From Arhodomonas sp051195215 (GTDB lineage Bacteria; Pseudomonadota; Gammaproteobacteria; Nitrococcales; Nitrococcaceae): DNA of 64,000 nucleotides. The translations under genes and the position numbers were made by a program. Positions 41,970 to 50,157 of the stretch are shown here, piece after piece (within the stretch, counting starts at the first letter, position 1; every line of letters begins with the position of its first letter). The notes below the pieces were generated by a model that was not told the origin of the DNA, did not search any database, and was given only the letters and a program-made list of their open reading frames with translations. The stretch is taken from positions 58,610-122,609 of the forward strand of contig NZ_JBNAZM010000010.1 of the NCBI RefSeq assembly GCF_051195215.1. Direction: 5' to 3'.

Positions 41970-42985
41970 GTGGCCTCCTCGACCAGCGGCGGAGGCGGCG
42001 TCTGCTCGAAGCCGATGCGCTCGAGCATGGCGCGGGTGGTGTGAACCCCGCCGTTGTCGTCCACCAGCAACACACGGCGTACGCCGAGGTCACGGGCAAC
42101 GGTCTGCCATTCCCCGGGGCCGGCGACGAACAGTGCCGTGGCCGCGGCGTCGGCGAGCGCTGCATCGTCGGCGATGACGGTGACCGAGCGCGTGTCGCGG
42201 GCCGGCCGGCCACTGGCGGGGTCCAACAGGTGGTGGTACCGGATGCCGTCGTGCTCGAAGTAGCGCTCGTAATCGCCGCTGGTGAAAATCACCTCGCCGG
42301 CTTCGAGGGTGGCGGCGGCAAGCAGGCCCTCGCCGCGCGGCGCGCGGATGCCGATGCGCCACGGCCGCTCGGCGGGGCGTCCGAATGCCCCGATGTCACC
42401 GCCCATGCTTACCAGCGCCGCCCGGGCGCCGTGCTCGCGCAACAGTGTCAGCGCCCGGTTCACGGCCACGCCCTTGGCGAAGGCACCGAGATCGATCTGG
42501 ACCGCCGTGCCGTCACTGCGCAGCGTGCCGTCGCCGAGCTCGAGGTCGGCGAGTCTCGGCGAGTCGGCGAGCACCGCGTCGATTGCCGTATCGGGCGGTG
42601 GCCGCTTCGGCAGCGCCGTGCCACGGTCAAATCCCCACAGTCGGACCAGGGCCCCGATACCCGGGCTGAATCGCTCGCCGCTCGCCTGCTCCAGGCGCCG
42701 GGCGCGGCGGATGAGCTCCGAGAGCGCTGGCGGCACCTCGGTGGTACGGCCGGCGGCGAGTGCCCGGTTGATGCGCGCCAGGCCGTCGCCCTGCCACGGG
42801 TGCCATTGCCGGTGCCAGGTCCGCAGTTTCTCGTGGAGCGCTTCGGTGGCCGCACGAGCCCGCGCCTCGTCGAGGCCGTAGAGCGTGACTTCCACCACCG
42901 TCCCGAAGGCGTAGAGGCGTTCGCGGTACGGTGGCTGCGGGCTGCAGCCGGCGAGTGCCGCCACGGCGAGCATCAGCACGGCCAT
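41963..42985 (-). CDS. apbE: FAD:protein FMN transferase (ApbE), lipoprotein
   Basis: 340 residues from the ATG at 42985. Lipobox LAGC gives a lipid-anchored exported protein. ApbE motifs: LYAFGTVVEVTLYG, RFSPGIGALVRLWGF, VQIDLGAFAKGVAVNRAL, SMGGDIGAFGRP, HHLLDPASGRPA and SVTVIADDAALADAAATALF. It covalently attaches FMN to threonines of exported redox proteins. The start is uncertain: the chosen ATG gives a short signal with no basic residue, and a TTG nearer the gshB stop would add TTARAA and restore an arginine. Located after gshB by 73 nt. Confidence 0.92.
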   Translation of the reverse strand: MAVLMLAVAALAGCSPQPPYRERLYAFGTVVEVTLYGLDEARARAATEALHEKLRTWHRQWHPWQGDGLARINRALAAGRTTEVPPALSELIRRARRLEQASGERFSPGIGALVRLWGFDRGTALPKRPPPDTAIDAVLADSPRLADLELGDGTLRSDGTAVQIDLGAFAKGVAVNRALTLLREHGARAALVSMGGDIGAFGRPAERPWRIGIRAPRGEGLLAAATLEAGEVIFTSGDYERYFEHDGIRYHHLLDPASGRPARDTRSVTVIADDAALADAAATALFVAGPGEWQTVARDLGVRRVLLVDDNGGVHTTRAMLERIGFEQTPPPPLVEEATW

Positions 42986-43058
42986 GGCCGCGCGGGCAGT
43001 CGTGCAACCGTTGCCGGTGGGCGCGGGCTGTGGGGTGACGGCGTTCGCCGTAATCAAA

Positions 43059-44015
43059 TCAACCCCGGCCTTCCAGCTCCCGCGCCAGGACATCGAAGAG
43101 CTGACCGGCGATGTTGAGGCCGTAGAGCGCGTCGAGCTCGCGCACGCAGGTGGGGCTGGTGACGTTGATCTCGGTGAGCGCGTCGCCGATGACGTCCAGG
43201 CCCGCGAAGTACAGCCCGCGTTCGCGCAATGCCGGCGCCACCTGTTCCACGATCCAGCGGTCGCGCTCGCTGAGCGCGACCCCTTCGCCGCGGCCGCCAG
43301 CGGCAATGTTGCCACGGGTCTCACCGCTGGCTGGAATGCGCGCGAGGGCATAGGGGACCGGCTCGCCGTCGATTACGAGGATGCGTTTGTCGCCGGCACT
43401 GATCTCCGGAAGGTAGCGCTGCGCCATGACGTAACGCTGCCCGCGCTGGGAGAGCGTCTCGATGATTACCGTGGTATTGGGGTCGCCGTCGTCGACCACG
43501 AAGACCGACTCGCCGCCCATGCCGTGCAGGGGCTTGAGTACCGCACGGCCGTGCTCGTGGATGAACGCGCGGATCGGCTCCGCGCGCATGTCCACCAGGG
43601 TCGGCGTGCAGCACTGCGGGAAGTGTGCCGTGTAGAGCTTCTCCTGGGCGTCGCGCAGCCCCGCCGGCCGGTTCGCGACGAGCACGCCCGCGCGTTCGGC
43701 GATCTCGAGGATGTAGGTCGCGTAGAGGTACTCGCTGTCCACCGGCGGGTCCTTGCGCATGAGCACCAGATCCAGATCCGCGAGCGGGCGCCGCCGGCCG
43801 TCGCCGAGCTCGAACCAGCGGTAGTTGTCATCGCGCACGTGCAGGGCGCGCATGTGCGCGAACGCCTCACCGTCGCGCAGCGAGAGGTCGGCAAGCTCCA
43901 TGTACTGGATTTCCCACCCGCGGCGCTCCGCCTCGAGCAGCATGGCGAGCGTGGTGTCCTTGTATGGCTTGATGGTGGCGATGGGGTCCATCGCCACGCC
44001 GAGGCGCACGCTCAT
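43059..44015 (-). CDS. gshB: Glutathione synthetase
   Basis: 318 residues from the ATG at 44015, overlapping gshA by 4 nt. N-terminal MDPIATIKPYKDTTLAMLLE is highly diagnostic; ATP-grasp elements KPLHGMGGESVFVVD, RYLPEISAGDKRILVIDGEP, GGRGEGVALSERD and INVTSPTCVRELD are present. It joins glycine to gamma-glutamylcysteine. Complete. Confidence 0.97.
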   Translation of the reverse strand: MSVRLGVAMDPIATIKPYKDTTLAMLLEAERRGWEIQYMELADLSLRDGEAFAHMRALHVRDDNYRWFELGDGRRRPLADLDLVLMRKDPPVDSEYLYATYILEIAERAGVLVANRPAGLRDAQEKLYTAHFPQCCTPTLVDMRAEPIRAFIHEHGRAVLKPLHGMGGESVFVVDDGDPNTTVIIETLSQRGQRYVMAQRYLPEISAGDKRILVIDGEPVPYALARIPASGETRGNIAAGGRGEGVALSERDRWIVEQVAPALRERGLYFAGLDVIGDALTEINVTSPTCVRELDALYGLNIAGQLFDVLARELEGRG

Positions 44016-45319
44016 GCGGGGTCCTCCACGGCGGCGAGCTCGCGGGCGGCGGCAAGCAGTGCCAGGCGTGCGATCACGCCGTAGGCATAGAAGCGGTTGA
44101 CGCTGGCGTCGGGAGCGCGGCGCTCGTCGGGGCAGTTGCAACTCTTCGCGAATGCGAGGGACTCGAAGGTCATGCCCGGCGCGTTCAGGTTCTCGTCGTG
44201 GCCCTTGCCGTGGTGGACGCGGTAGAAGCCGCCGACGACGAAGTGGTCGATCATGTAGACCACCGGCTCGGCGCTGGAATCCCCCGGGCCCCAGGTCTCG
44301 CTGGTGTGCACCCCCTCCTGGATGAGCAGGCGGGAGACGGCGAGCCCCTCCTTGACCGCGCTCATGCGGTTGCGTTGCTTGCGATTGAGCTGGCGGACTT
44401 CTTCGCCGCTGTGCGCGGTCATCACGCCCATGCCGTAGGTGCCGGCGTCTGCCTTGATCACGACGAAGGGCTCGCGGTCGACGCCGTGAGCGCGGTAGCG
44501 CTCGCGGATCTCGTCGAGCAGCTGTTCCACGTTGTGGGTGAGGCAGTCGTCGCCGTTGCCGCGGTTGCGAAAGTCGACTTCGCCACAATCCCGGTGCAGC
44601 GGTGTGATCAGCCATGGATCAATGCCGACGAATTCACAGAATTCTTCGGCCACCTGGCGATACTGGTCGAAATGGTCGCTTTTCCGGCGGTTGCTCCAGC
44701 CGAGCTCGAGTGGTGGCATCACCGGTTGTTCCAGCCCTTCGAGGATTGCCGGGCGGCCGCCGGAGAGGTCGTTGTTGAGCACTACCAGGCACGGGTCGAA
44801 GTCGGCGACGCCGACGCGGTTGCCGCTACGCACCAGGGGCTCCAGCACGACCTCGTCGCCGTCGGCGGTGGCAACCCGCGTGGGGCCGTCGAGCTCGTCG
44901 ATCAGCGAGCCGACACGCACATCGTAGCCGGCACGCCGGAAAAGCGCCTCGAGAGTGGCCACGCTCTGCAGGTAGAATCCGTTGCGGGTGTGGTTCTCGG
45001 GGACGATCAGCACCGAGCAGGCATCCGGGCAGAAACGCTCCATCGCGGACTGGATGGCCTGCACGCACAGGGGCTCGAATTCCGGGGCGAGGTTGTTGAA
45101 CCCGGCCGGGAAGAGGTTGGTATCCACTGGCGCGAGCTTGAAGCCGGCATTGCGCAGGTCGACGGAGGCGTAGAATGGCGCGGGGGTGAGCCGCCATTGT
45201 TCGCGTAGCCAGCGCTCGATGTGACTGCGGCGTTCCAGCAGCACGCTTTCGAGCTGCTGCAAGGGGCCGTTGAGCGCGGTGGTGAGGTGGGGAACCGCCT
45301 CCAGGGGGGTGACTGACAT
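44012..45319 (-). CDS. gshA: Glutamate-cysteine ligase (proteobacterial GshA type)
   Basis: 435 residues of the GshA family found in Xanthomonas-like and other proteobacteria, unrelated in sequence to the E. coli enzyme. Diagnostic stretches: YASVDLRNAGFKLAPVDTNL then FPAGFNNL, VPENHTRNGFYLQSV, IKADAGTYGMGVMTAHSGEE, VHTSETWGPGDSSAEPVVYM then IDHFVVGGFYRVH. First step of glutathione synthesis; with gshB it forms a coupled pair. Divergent from pilG with overlapping promoters. Confidence 0.93.
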   Translation of the reverse strand: MSVTPLEAVPHLTTALNGPLQQLESVLLERRSHIERWLREQWRLTPAPFYASVDLRNAGFKLAPVDTNLFPAGFNNLAPEFEPLCVQAIQSAMERFCPDACSVLIVPENHTRNGFYLQSVATLEALFRRAGYDVRVGSLIDELDGPTRVATADGDEVVLEPLVRSGNRVGVADFDPCLVVLNNDLSGGRPAILEGLEQPVMPPLELGWSNRRKSDHFDQYRQVAEEFCEFVGIDPWLITPLHRDCGEVDFRNRGNGDDCLTHNVEQLLDEIRERYRAHGVDREPFVVIKADAGTYGMGVMTAHSGEEVRQLNRKQRNRMSAVKEGLAVSRLLIQEGVHTSETWGPGDSSAEPVVYMIDHFVVGGFYRVHHGKGHDENLNAPGMTFESLAFAKSCNCPDERRAPDASVNRFYAYGVIARLALLAAARELAAVEDPA

Positions 45320-45368
45320 GGCGTGCCTCGTCTGTGGCCCGGATCTGAAACGAAGGATCGCGCTGCGG

Positions 45369-45398
45369 ATTGTACCGCAGTGGTCGAGTGATTAAACT
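45369..45398. promoter_or_regulatory. Overlapping divergent promoters for gshA and pilG operons
   Basis: Plus strand: TTGTAC (45370-45375), 17-nt spacer, TAAACT (45393-45398), reading toward pilG. Minus strand: TACAAT (45374-45369) is a good -10 box for gshA, with TTTAAT 16 nt upstream as a weak -35. The two promoters share bases, so they may compete. No start site is known. Confidence 0.45.
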
Positions 45399-45468
45399 CG
45401 GCGGCACAATGGATTTGTCTGCGTCGCGACGGGGCGGCGGCACACCGGAAGACGTCTCGGGGGAGCCG

Positions 45469-45870
45469 GTGACAGCACAGGAAGACAAGCGGATGACCGG
45501 GCTGAAGGTCATGGTCATCGACGACAGCAAAACGATCCGGCGTACGGCCGAAACGCTGCTCAGGAAAGAGGGCTGCGAGGTCATCACCGCCACGGACGGG
45601 TTCGAGGCGTTGGCCAAGATCGCCGATCACCGGCCGGAGATCATCTTCATCGATATCATGATGCCCCGGCTGGACGGCTATCAGACGTGCGCGCTCATCA
45701 AGAACAACCGCACTTTCCGTGACACGCCCGTGATCATGCTTTCGAGCAAGGACGGTCTGTTCGACCGGGCGCGAGGGCGGATAGTGGGCTCCGAGCAGTA
45801 CCTCACCAAGCCCTTCACCCGGGATGAGCTGCTCGGTGCGATACGCCGGCACCTGGCACGTGCGGCGTAA
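45469..45870 (+). CDS. pilG: Twitching motility response regulator PilG
   Basis: 133 residues from a GTG at 45469 with GGGGGAG 4-5 nt upstream; this gives the usual PilG length and N-terminus, whereas upstream ATGs (45370, 45409) add unconserved residues. CheY-like: acidic pair D18-D19, phospho-acceptor D62 (IIFIDIMMPRLDGYQTCALI), K114 (YLTKPF). Almost identical in pattern to Pseudomonas PilG, which drives PilB-dependent extension and cAMP signalling. First gene of the Chp operon. Confidence 0.95.
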   Translation: MTAQEDKRMTGLKVMVIDDSKTIRRTAETLLRKEGCEVITATDGFEALAKIADHRPEIIFIDIMMPRLDGYQTCALIKNNRTFRDTPVIMLSSKDGLFDRARGRIVGSEQYLTKPFTRDELLGAIRRHLARAA

Positions 45871-45951
45871 AACAGCAATTCGTCGATAACCGGCGCCCCG
45901 CGGCGGGGCATAAAGGAATACGAACCGCATTTTCAATTGGGGGGACGCGCA

Positions 45952-46317
45952 ATGACCCGCATTCTCGTGGTGGACGATTCGCCCACCGAGACCCACGTGT
46001 TGAAGTCCATGCTCGAGCAGCATGGCTACGAAGTGAGCATCGCTGAGGACGGCGACGAGGGCATGGACAAGGCCCGCCGTGAACGCCCGGACGTCATTCT
46101 CATGGACATCGTGATGCCCGGCGTCAACGGCTTCCAGGCAACGCGCAAGCTCACGCGCGACCCGGAGACCTCTTCGATCCCCATCGTGATCATCAGCACC
46201 AAGGACCAGGATACCGACCGTATCTGGGCCAAGCGTCAGGGCGCGCTCGATTACATCACCAAGCCGGTCACCGAGGACGAGCTCCTCGGCAAGATCGACG
46301 CTGCCCTCAAGGGCTGA
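45952..46317 (+). CDS. pilH: Twitching motility response regulator PilH
   Basis: 121 residues from the ATG at 45952, exactly the Pseudomonas PilH length. Acidic pair D8-D9 in LVVDDSPTETHVL, phospho-acceptor D52 (MDIVMPGVNGFQATRKL), K104 (YITKPVTEDEL). It acts as the counterpart of PilG, promoting retraction or serving as a phosphate sink. 81 nt after pilG, 7 nt before pilI. Confidence 0.95.
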   Translation: MTRILVVDDSPTETHVLKSMLEQHGYEVSIAEDGDEGMDKARRERPDVILMDIVMPGVNGFQATRKLTRDPETSSIPIVIISTKDQDTDRIWAKRQGALDYITKPVTEDELLGKIDAALKG

Positions 46318-46324
46318 GGCGGGC

Positions 46325-46870
46325 ATGGCAGCAGCCGCGCCCTTTGAGCAGCTGCGTCGGCTCGAGCGGCTCGGGCTCGAACACGGTGCCGACCTGCCGG
46401 CCCAGGAGGAGGCGCGCAGCCACTGGACGGGGGTCGGTTTCCGTATCGGCGGACGGCACTTCGTCACCCCCATGGAAGAGGTTGCCGAAATACTGCCAGT
46501 GCCCGAGCTCTCGCGGGTGCCACACGCCCGCGCCTGGGTGCGCGGCATCGCCAACGTACGCGGCACGCTCCTGCCGGTGATGGACCTCGTCGGCTTCCTC
46601 GGCATGGGTGCGGTTTCCGGTACCCGGCTCGTGCGTGTGCTGGTGATCGACCAGGCCGGCGTGAACGCGGGATTGCTCGTCGACGAGGTGCTCGGGATGC
46701 GCCATTTCCTCGCCGAGGAGCAGCGGGACGCGGACGCGGCGCTGCAGGAGTCGCTCGGTACACCCGGCGCCTATGTCGACGGCGTCTTCGAACACGCAGG
46801 TGCACGCTGGCCGGTGTTCAGTATGGCCGCATTGGCCAAGGATCCGGCCTTTCTCAAGGTCTCGGAGTAG
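46325..46870 (+). CDS. pilI: CheW-like adaptor PilI
   Basis: 181 residues with one CheW domain: GFRIGGRHFVTPMEEVAEIL, VPHARAWVRGIANVRGTLLP then VMDLVGFLG. It links the receptor PilJ to the kinase ChpA. The start is 7 nt after pilH, so coupled. The N-terminal 30 residues are variable. No missing elements. Confidence 0.93.
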   Translation: MAAAAPFEQLRRLERLGLEHGADLPAQEEARSHWTGVGFRIGGRHFVTPMEEVAEILPVPELSRVPHARAWVRGIANVRGTLLPVMDLVGFLGMGAVSGTRLVRVLVIDQAGVNAGLLVDEVLGMRHFLAEEQRDADAALQESLGTPGAYVDGVFEHAGARWPVFSMAALAKDPAFLKVSE

Positions 46871-46921
46871 CGCGCCGGCGCCCCGTTGCGCCGGTCATTC
46901 TCGTCAGGAGGAATCGTAGCT

Positions 46922-48991
46922 ATGGCTAGGGAGGACAAGCGGCGGCGGTCGACCCGCTTACAACGGGTGGCTGACCTGCTCACCGTGGTGGCGGCCGTCG
47001 CTATCATCGCCATGGCCGCCAGCTTTGCTCTGGTGGCCTATTACGGCGACATCGACCAGGCGTACATCACGCGTGCCGACGACGTGCGTGTGCAGTCGCA
47101 GAAGATCGCCAAGAACGCCTCCGAGGCGGCGAACGGCAAGACCGACGCCTTCGCCCTGTTGAAGGATGCCCGCGATCAGCTGCAGGCGAACATCGACGTG
47201 CTCGTCAACGGCAATCCGGAAACGGGGCTGCCGGCCACCGCCGAATCCTCCGAACAGGCAGCCGACGCGCTGGAGAAGGTGGTCCGGCCCTGGGAAGAGA
47301 TGCGCAATGGCGTGAACGCAATCCTCGACCGGCGTGACATGGTGGTCCAGGCGAACGTCGTCGCCGAGCGCTTCCGCGTCGCCGTGCCGCGCCTTCAGCA
47401 ATCGGCGCAGCAGCTCGCCGATCAGCTCTCCGAGGCCGGTGCGAGCACCCGTCAGGTGGTGCTCGCCTCCCGGCTGGATTTGATGGCCGAGCGCATCGGC
47501 CGCCACCTGGGCGAGATGGTGCGCGGCGGTGTGGGTAACATCACCGCCGCCCAGCGTCTGGGCAACGCCACCCAGAGTTTCGGCAACATCGTCGAGGCCC
47601 TCCAGCAGGGCGGCGAGGAGCTCAATGTGGCCCCCGTTCAGGGGCAGGCGGCCGAGGAGACCCTCGGCGGTATCGCCGAGCAGTTCGGCAACATGTCCTC
47701 GAGTGTGCGCGAGCTTCTTGGTCAGTCGCCCGAGCTGTTCCGTGTGCGTGACGCTGCGGACAACATCTTCATCACCTCCGAGCAATTGCTCGCGACCGCC
47801 GAGCACCTCATCGGCGTGTACCAGGGGCTCGCGCAGGCACGGCCCGTCAAGCCCTGGCTGCCCTATGTTCTCGGTGCCGTCGCCCTGTTGGCGCTGGTGC
47901 TGCGCGGTATCGTCGCCTGGCGGGTGAGCCGCGATGCGGTGGCTCACGCCGAGGCCGAGCGCGAAAGGGTCAACGAGGCCAACCGCCGGAACCAGGAGGC
48001 GATCCTCAACCTGCTCGACGAGATCGAGGGCCTCAAGGAGGGTGACCTCACCGCCCACGCATCGGTGGGTGAGGAGATCACCGGTGCCATCGGTGACGCC
48101 TTCAACGACGCCATCGACGCGCTTCGCAACCTGGTGACCACCATTAACGAGACCTCGGTACAGGTGTCTTCGGCGGCGCAGCAGACGCAGGCGACGGCCA
48201 TGCACCTCGCCGAGGCTTCCGACCACCAGGCGCACCAGATCACGGCGGCTTCCGCGGCGGTCAACGAAATGGCCGTGTCCATCGACCAGGTGTCGCAGAA
48301 CGCCGAGGAGTCGGCGCGCGTCGCGCAGCAGTCGGTGGAACTCGCCACCCGTGGCGCGGAGACGGTGAAGCGCACCATCGAGCAGATGGACAGCATCCGC
48401 GAGCAGATCCAGGAGACCTCCAAGCGGATCAAGCGCCTCGGTGAGTCCTCCCAGGAGATCGGTAACATCGTCGAGCTCATCAACGACATTGCCGATCAGA
48501 CCAACATCCTCGCCCTGAACGCTTCCATCCAGGCGGCGATGGCCGGCGAGTCCGGTCGCGGCTTCGCGGTGGTGGCCGACGAGGTGCAGCGCCTCGCCGA
48601 GCGTTCCGGCAACGCCACCAAGCAGATCGAGGCGCTGGTGCGCACGATCCAGACCGACACCAACGAAGCGGTGATCTCCATGGAGCAGAGCACCGCCGGC
48701 GTGGTTGCCGGTGCCCGTCAGGCCGAGGAAGCCGGTGACGCACTGCGCGAGATCGAGAACGTCTCCGACCAGCTCGCCGGGCTGATCCAGAGCATCTCGG
48801 ACGCCTCGCGTCAGCAGGCCAACGCTGCGGCCAACGTCTCCGACACGATGAACGTCATCCAGGAGATCACCTCGCAGACGTCCGCGGGTACCAACGAGAC
48901 GGCGACGTCCATCGGCAACCTTGCGGACCTGGCCAACGAGCTGCGCGCATCGGTTGCCGGCTTCAAGCTGCCCGACGAGCAGCAGGGCTGA
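46922..48991 (+). CDS. pilJ: Methyl-accepting chemotaxis protein PilJ
   Basis: 689 residues from the ATG at 46922 with AGGAGG about 10 nt upstream. Membrane spans at about 17-42 (LLTVVAAVAIIAMAASFALV) and about 310-330 (LPYVLGAVALLALVLRGIVA), enclosing a PilJ-type periplasmic domain. HAMP-like linker, then a long coiled coil with the signalling hairpin tip GNIVELINDIADQTNILALN and AMAGESGRGFAVVADEVQRL near 513-560. It senses surface or pilin state and controls ChpA. Confidence 0.95.
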   Translation: MAREDKRRRSTRLQRVADLLTVVAAVAIIAMAASFALVAYYGDIDQAYITRADDVRVQSQKIAKNASEAANGKTDAFALLKDARDQLQANIDVLVNGNPETGLPATAESSEQAADALEKVVRPWEEMRNGVNAILDRRDMVVQANVVAERFRVAVPRLQQSAQQLADQLSEAGASTRQVVLASRLDLMAERIGRHLGEMVRGGVGNITAAQRLGNATQSFGNIVEALQQGGEELNVAPVQGQAAEETLGGIAEQFGNMSSSVRELLGQSPELFRVRDAADNIFITSEQLLATAEHLIGVYQGLAQARPVKPWLPYVLGAVALLALVLRGIVAWRVSRDAVAHAEAERERVNEANRRNQEAILNLLDEIEGLKEGDLTAHASVGEEITGAIGDAFNDAIDALRNLVTTINETSVQVSSAAQQTQATAMHLAEASDHQAHQITAASAAVNEMAVSIDQVSQNAEESARVAQQSVELATRGAETVKRTIEQMDSIREQIQETSKRIKRLGESSQEIGNIVELINDIADQTNILALNASIQAAMAGESGRGFAVVADEVQRLAERSGNATKQIEALVRTIQTDTNEAVISMEQSTAGVVAGARQAEEAGDALREIENVSDQLAGLIQSISDASRQQANAAANVSDTMNVIQEITSQTSAGTNETATSIGNLADLANELRASVAGFKLPDEQQG

Positions 48992-49258
48992 CACGCCGGA
49001 GCCCGCCGGCGCGATTTGTGGATGCCGCGTCGCCGTCGGGGTGGCCAAGGCGCGGGGAGGGAAACGCAGTGGCGCTGAATGAACCGCGAACAATGCGGCC
49101 CGACGGGCCGTCAGTGTCGGCCCCGACAGCGATTGCCCCGGGGCGGGGGGCTCGTGCCGGAGCACGCTCGCGCGCTGATGCCACACCGCGAGCTCAGTGT
49201 CCCGACGTGCCCGCAGCGGCATGTGCGGTAGGCGTGGACGGCCTCTAGGGAGACTTCA

Positions 49259-50143
49259 GTGACCGCTGTCGCAGTACCAACGGATGCATGGCCGGTTTCC
49301 GGGGAGCGTGTCGCAGGCGCGCTGCCCCGGCTCGACGACCGGGCGTTCGAGCGCTGGGCGGCGTTGTTGCGGGCGCGTACGGGCATCGACGTGCCCTCGC
49401 AGCGGCGAACCTTCCTGGCCGCGGGGCTCGCCGAACGCGTCCATGCGCTGGGGCTGCCGGGGCTCGATGCCTACTACCGTCACCTGACCAGCGGTGCGGC
49501 GGGACCGCTGGAATGGAGCCAGCTGGTCGATCGTCTCACCGTCCAGGAGACCCGCTTCTTCCGCGACCCGAGCGCGCTGGCATTCATCCGGCGCCTGGCG
49601 CGCGAGGCGTATCGGGGCAGCGAACGGCCGATCCAGGTGTGGAGCGCCGGCTGTGCGACCGGGGAGGAGGCGTATACCCTCGCACTGGTGCTGGACGCGG
49701 AGCTCGCCGATGAGGCGCCGTTTGCGGTGACCGGCACCGACATAAGCTTTCGGGCGCTTGCCTTCGCACGCCGCGGGGAGTATTCGGAGCGCCGTCTCGG
49801 CGGCATTCCGGAGTCACTGCGAGAGCGTGGCGTGGAGCGCCTGACGGCAGGGCGTTTCCGCATCGCCGCCCCGGTTCGCCGGCGAGCGTGCTTTCTGCAG
49901 ATGAATCTGCTCTCGGGTGAGGCCGTGCCGTTGCCGGCAATGGATCTCATCTATTGCCAGAATGTGCTCATCTACTTCGATCGCCACCATCGCGAATGTC
50001 TGATCGAGCGTCTCGCCGCGCGGCTCCGGCCGGGCGGGACGCTGGTACTCGGTGGTGGCGAGATGGTGCGCTGCGGTGTGCCGGGGCTGCGGCGGGTGAG
50101 CGACGACGATGTACTCGCATTCCGTAAGGATGCTTCTGGATGA
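49259..50143 (+). CDS. pilK: CheR-type methyltransferase PilK
   Basis: 294 residues from a GTG at 49259 with AGGGAGA upstream. SAM-binding block QVWSAGCATGEEAYTLALVL, then VTGTDISFRALAFARRGEYS and MDLIYCQNVLIYFDRHHREC. Predicted to methylate glutamates of PilJ. The preceding 267-nt gap (48992-49258) has an open frame without family character. The stop overlaps a possible chpA ATG by 4 nt. Confidence 0.93.
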   Translation: MTAVAVPTDAWPVSGERVAGALPRLDDRAFERWAALLRARTGIDVPSQRRTFLAAGLAERVHALGLPGLDAYYRHLTSGAAGPLEWSQLVDRLTVQETRFFRDPSALAFIRRLAREAYRGSERPIQVWSAGCATGEEAYTLALVLDAELADEAPFAVTGTDISFRALAFARRGEYSERRLGGIPESLRERGVERLTAGRFRIAAPVRRRACFLQMNLLSGEAVPLPAMDLIYCQNVLIYFDRHHRECLIERLAARLRPGGTLVLGGGEMVRCGVPGLRRVSDDDVLAFRKDASG

Positions 50144-50157
50144 TGCGGGAGAGCACC

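Noticed and set aside
46958..49222. 754-residue open frame opposite pilJ
   Set aside because: Shadow of pilJ; low-complexity and without family motifs.
49018..49248. 76-residue frame between pilJ and pilK
   Set aside because: Composition is Arg/Ala/Pro-rich without structure; no clear ribosome site; it lies in an intra-operon gap.
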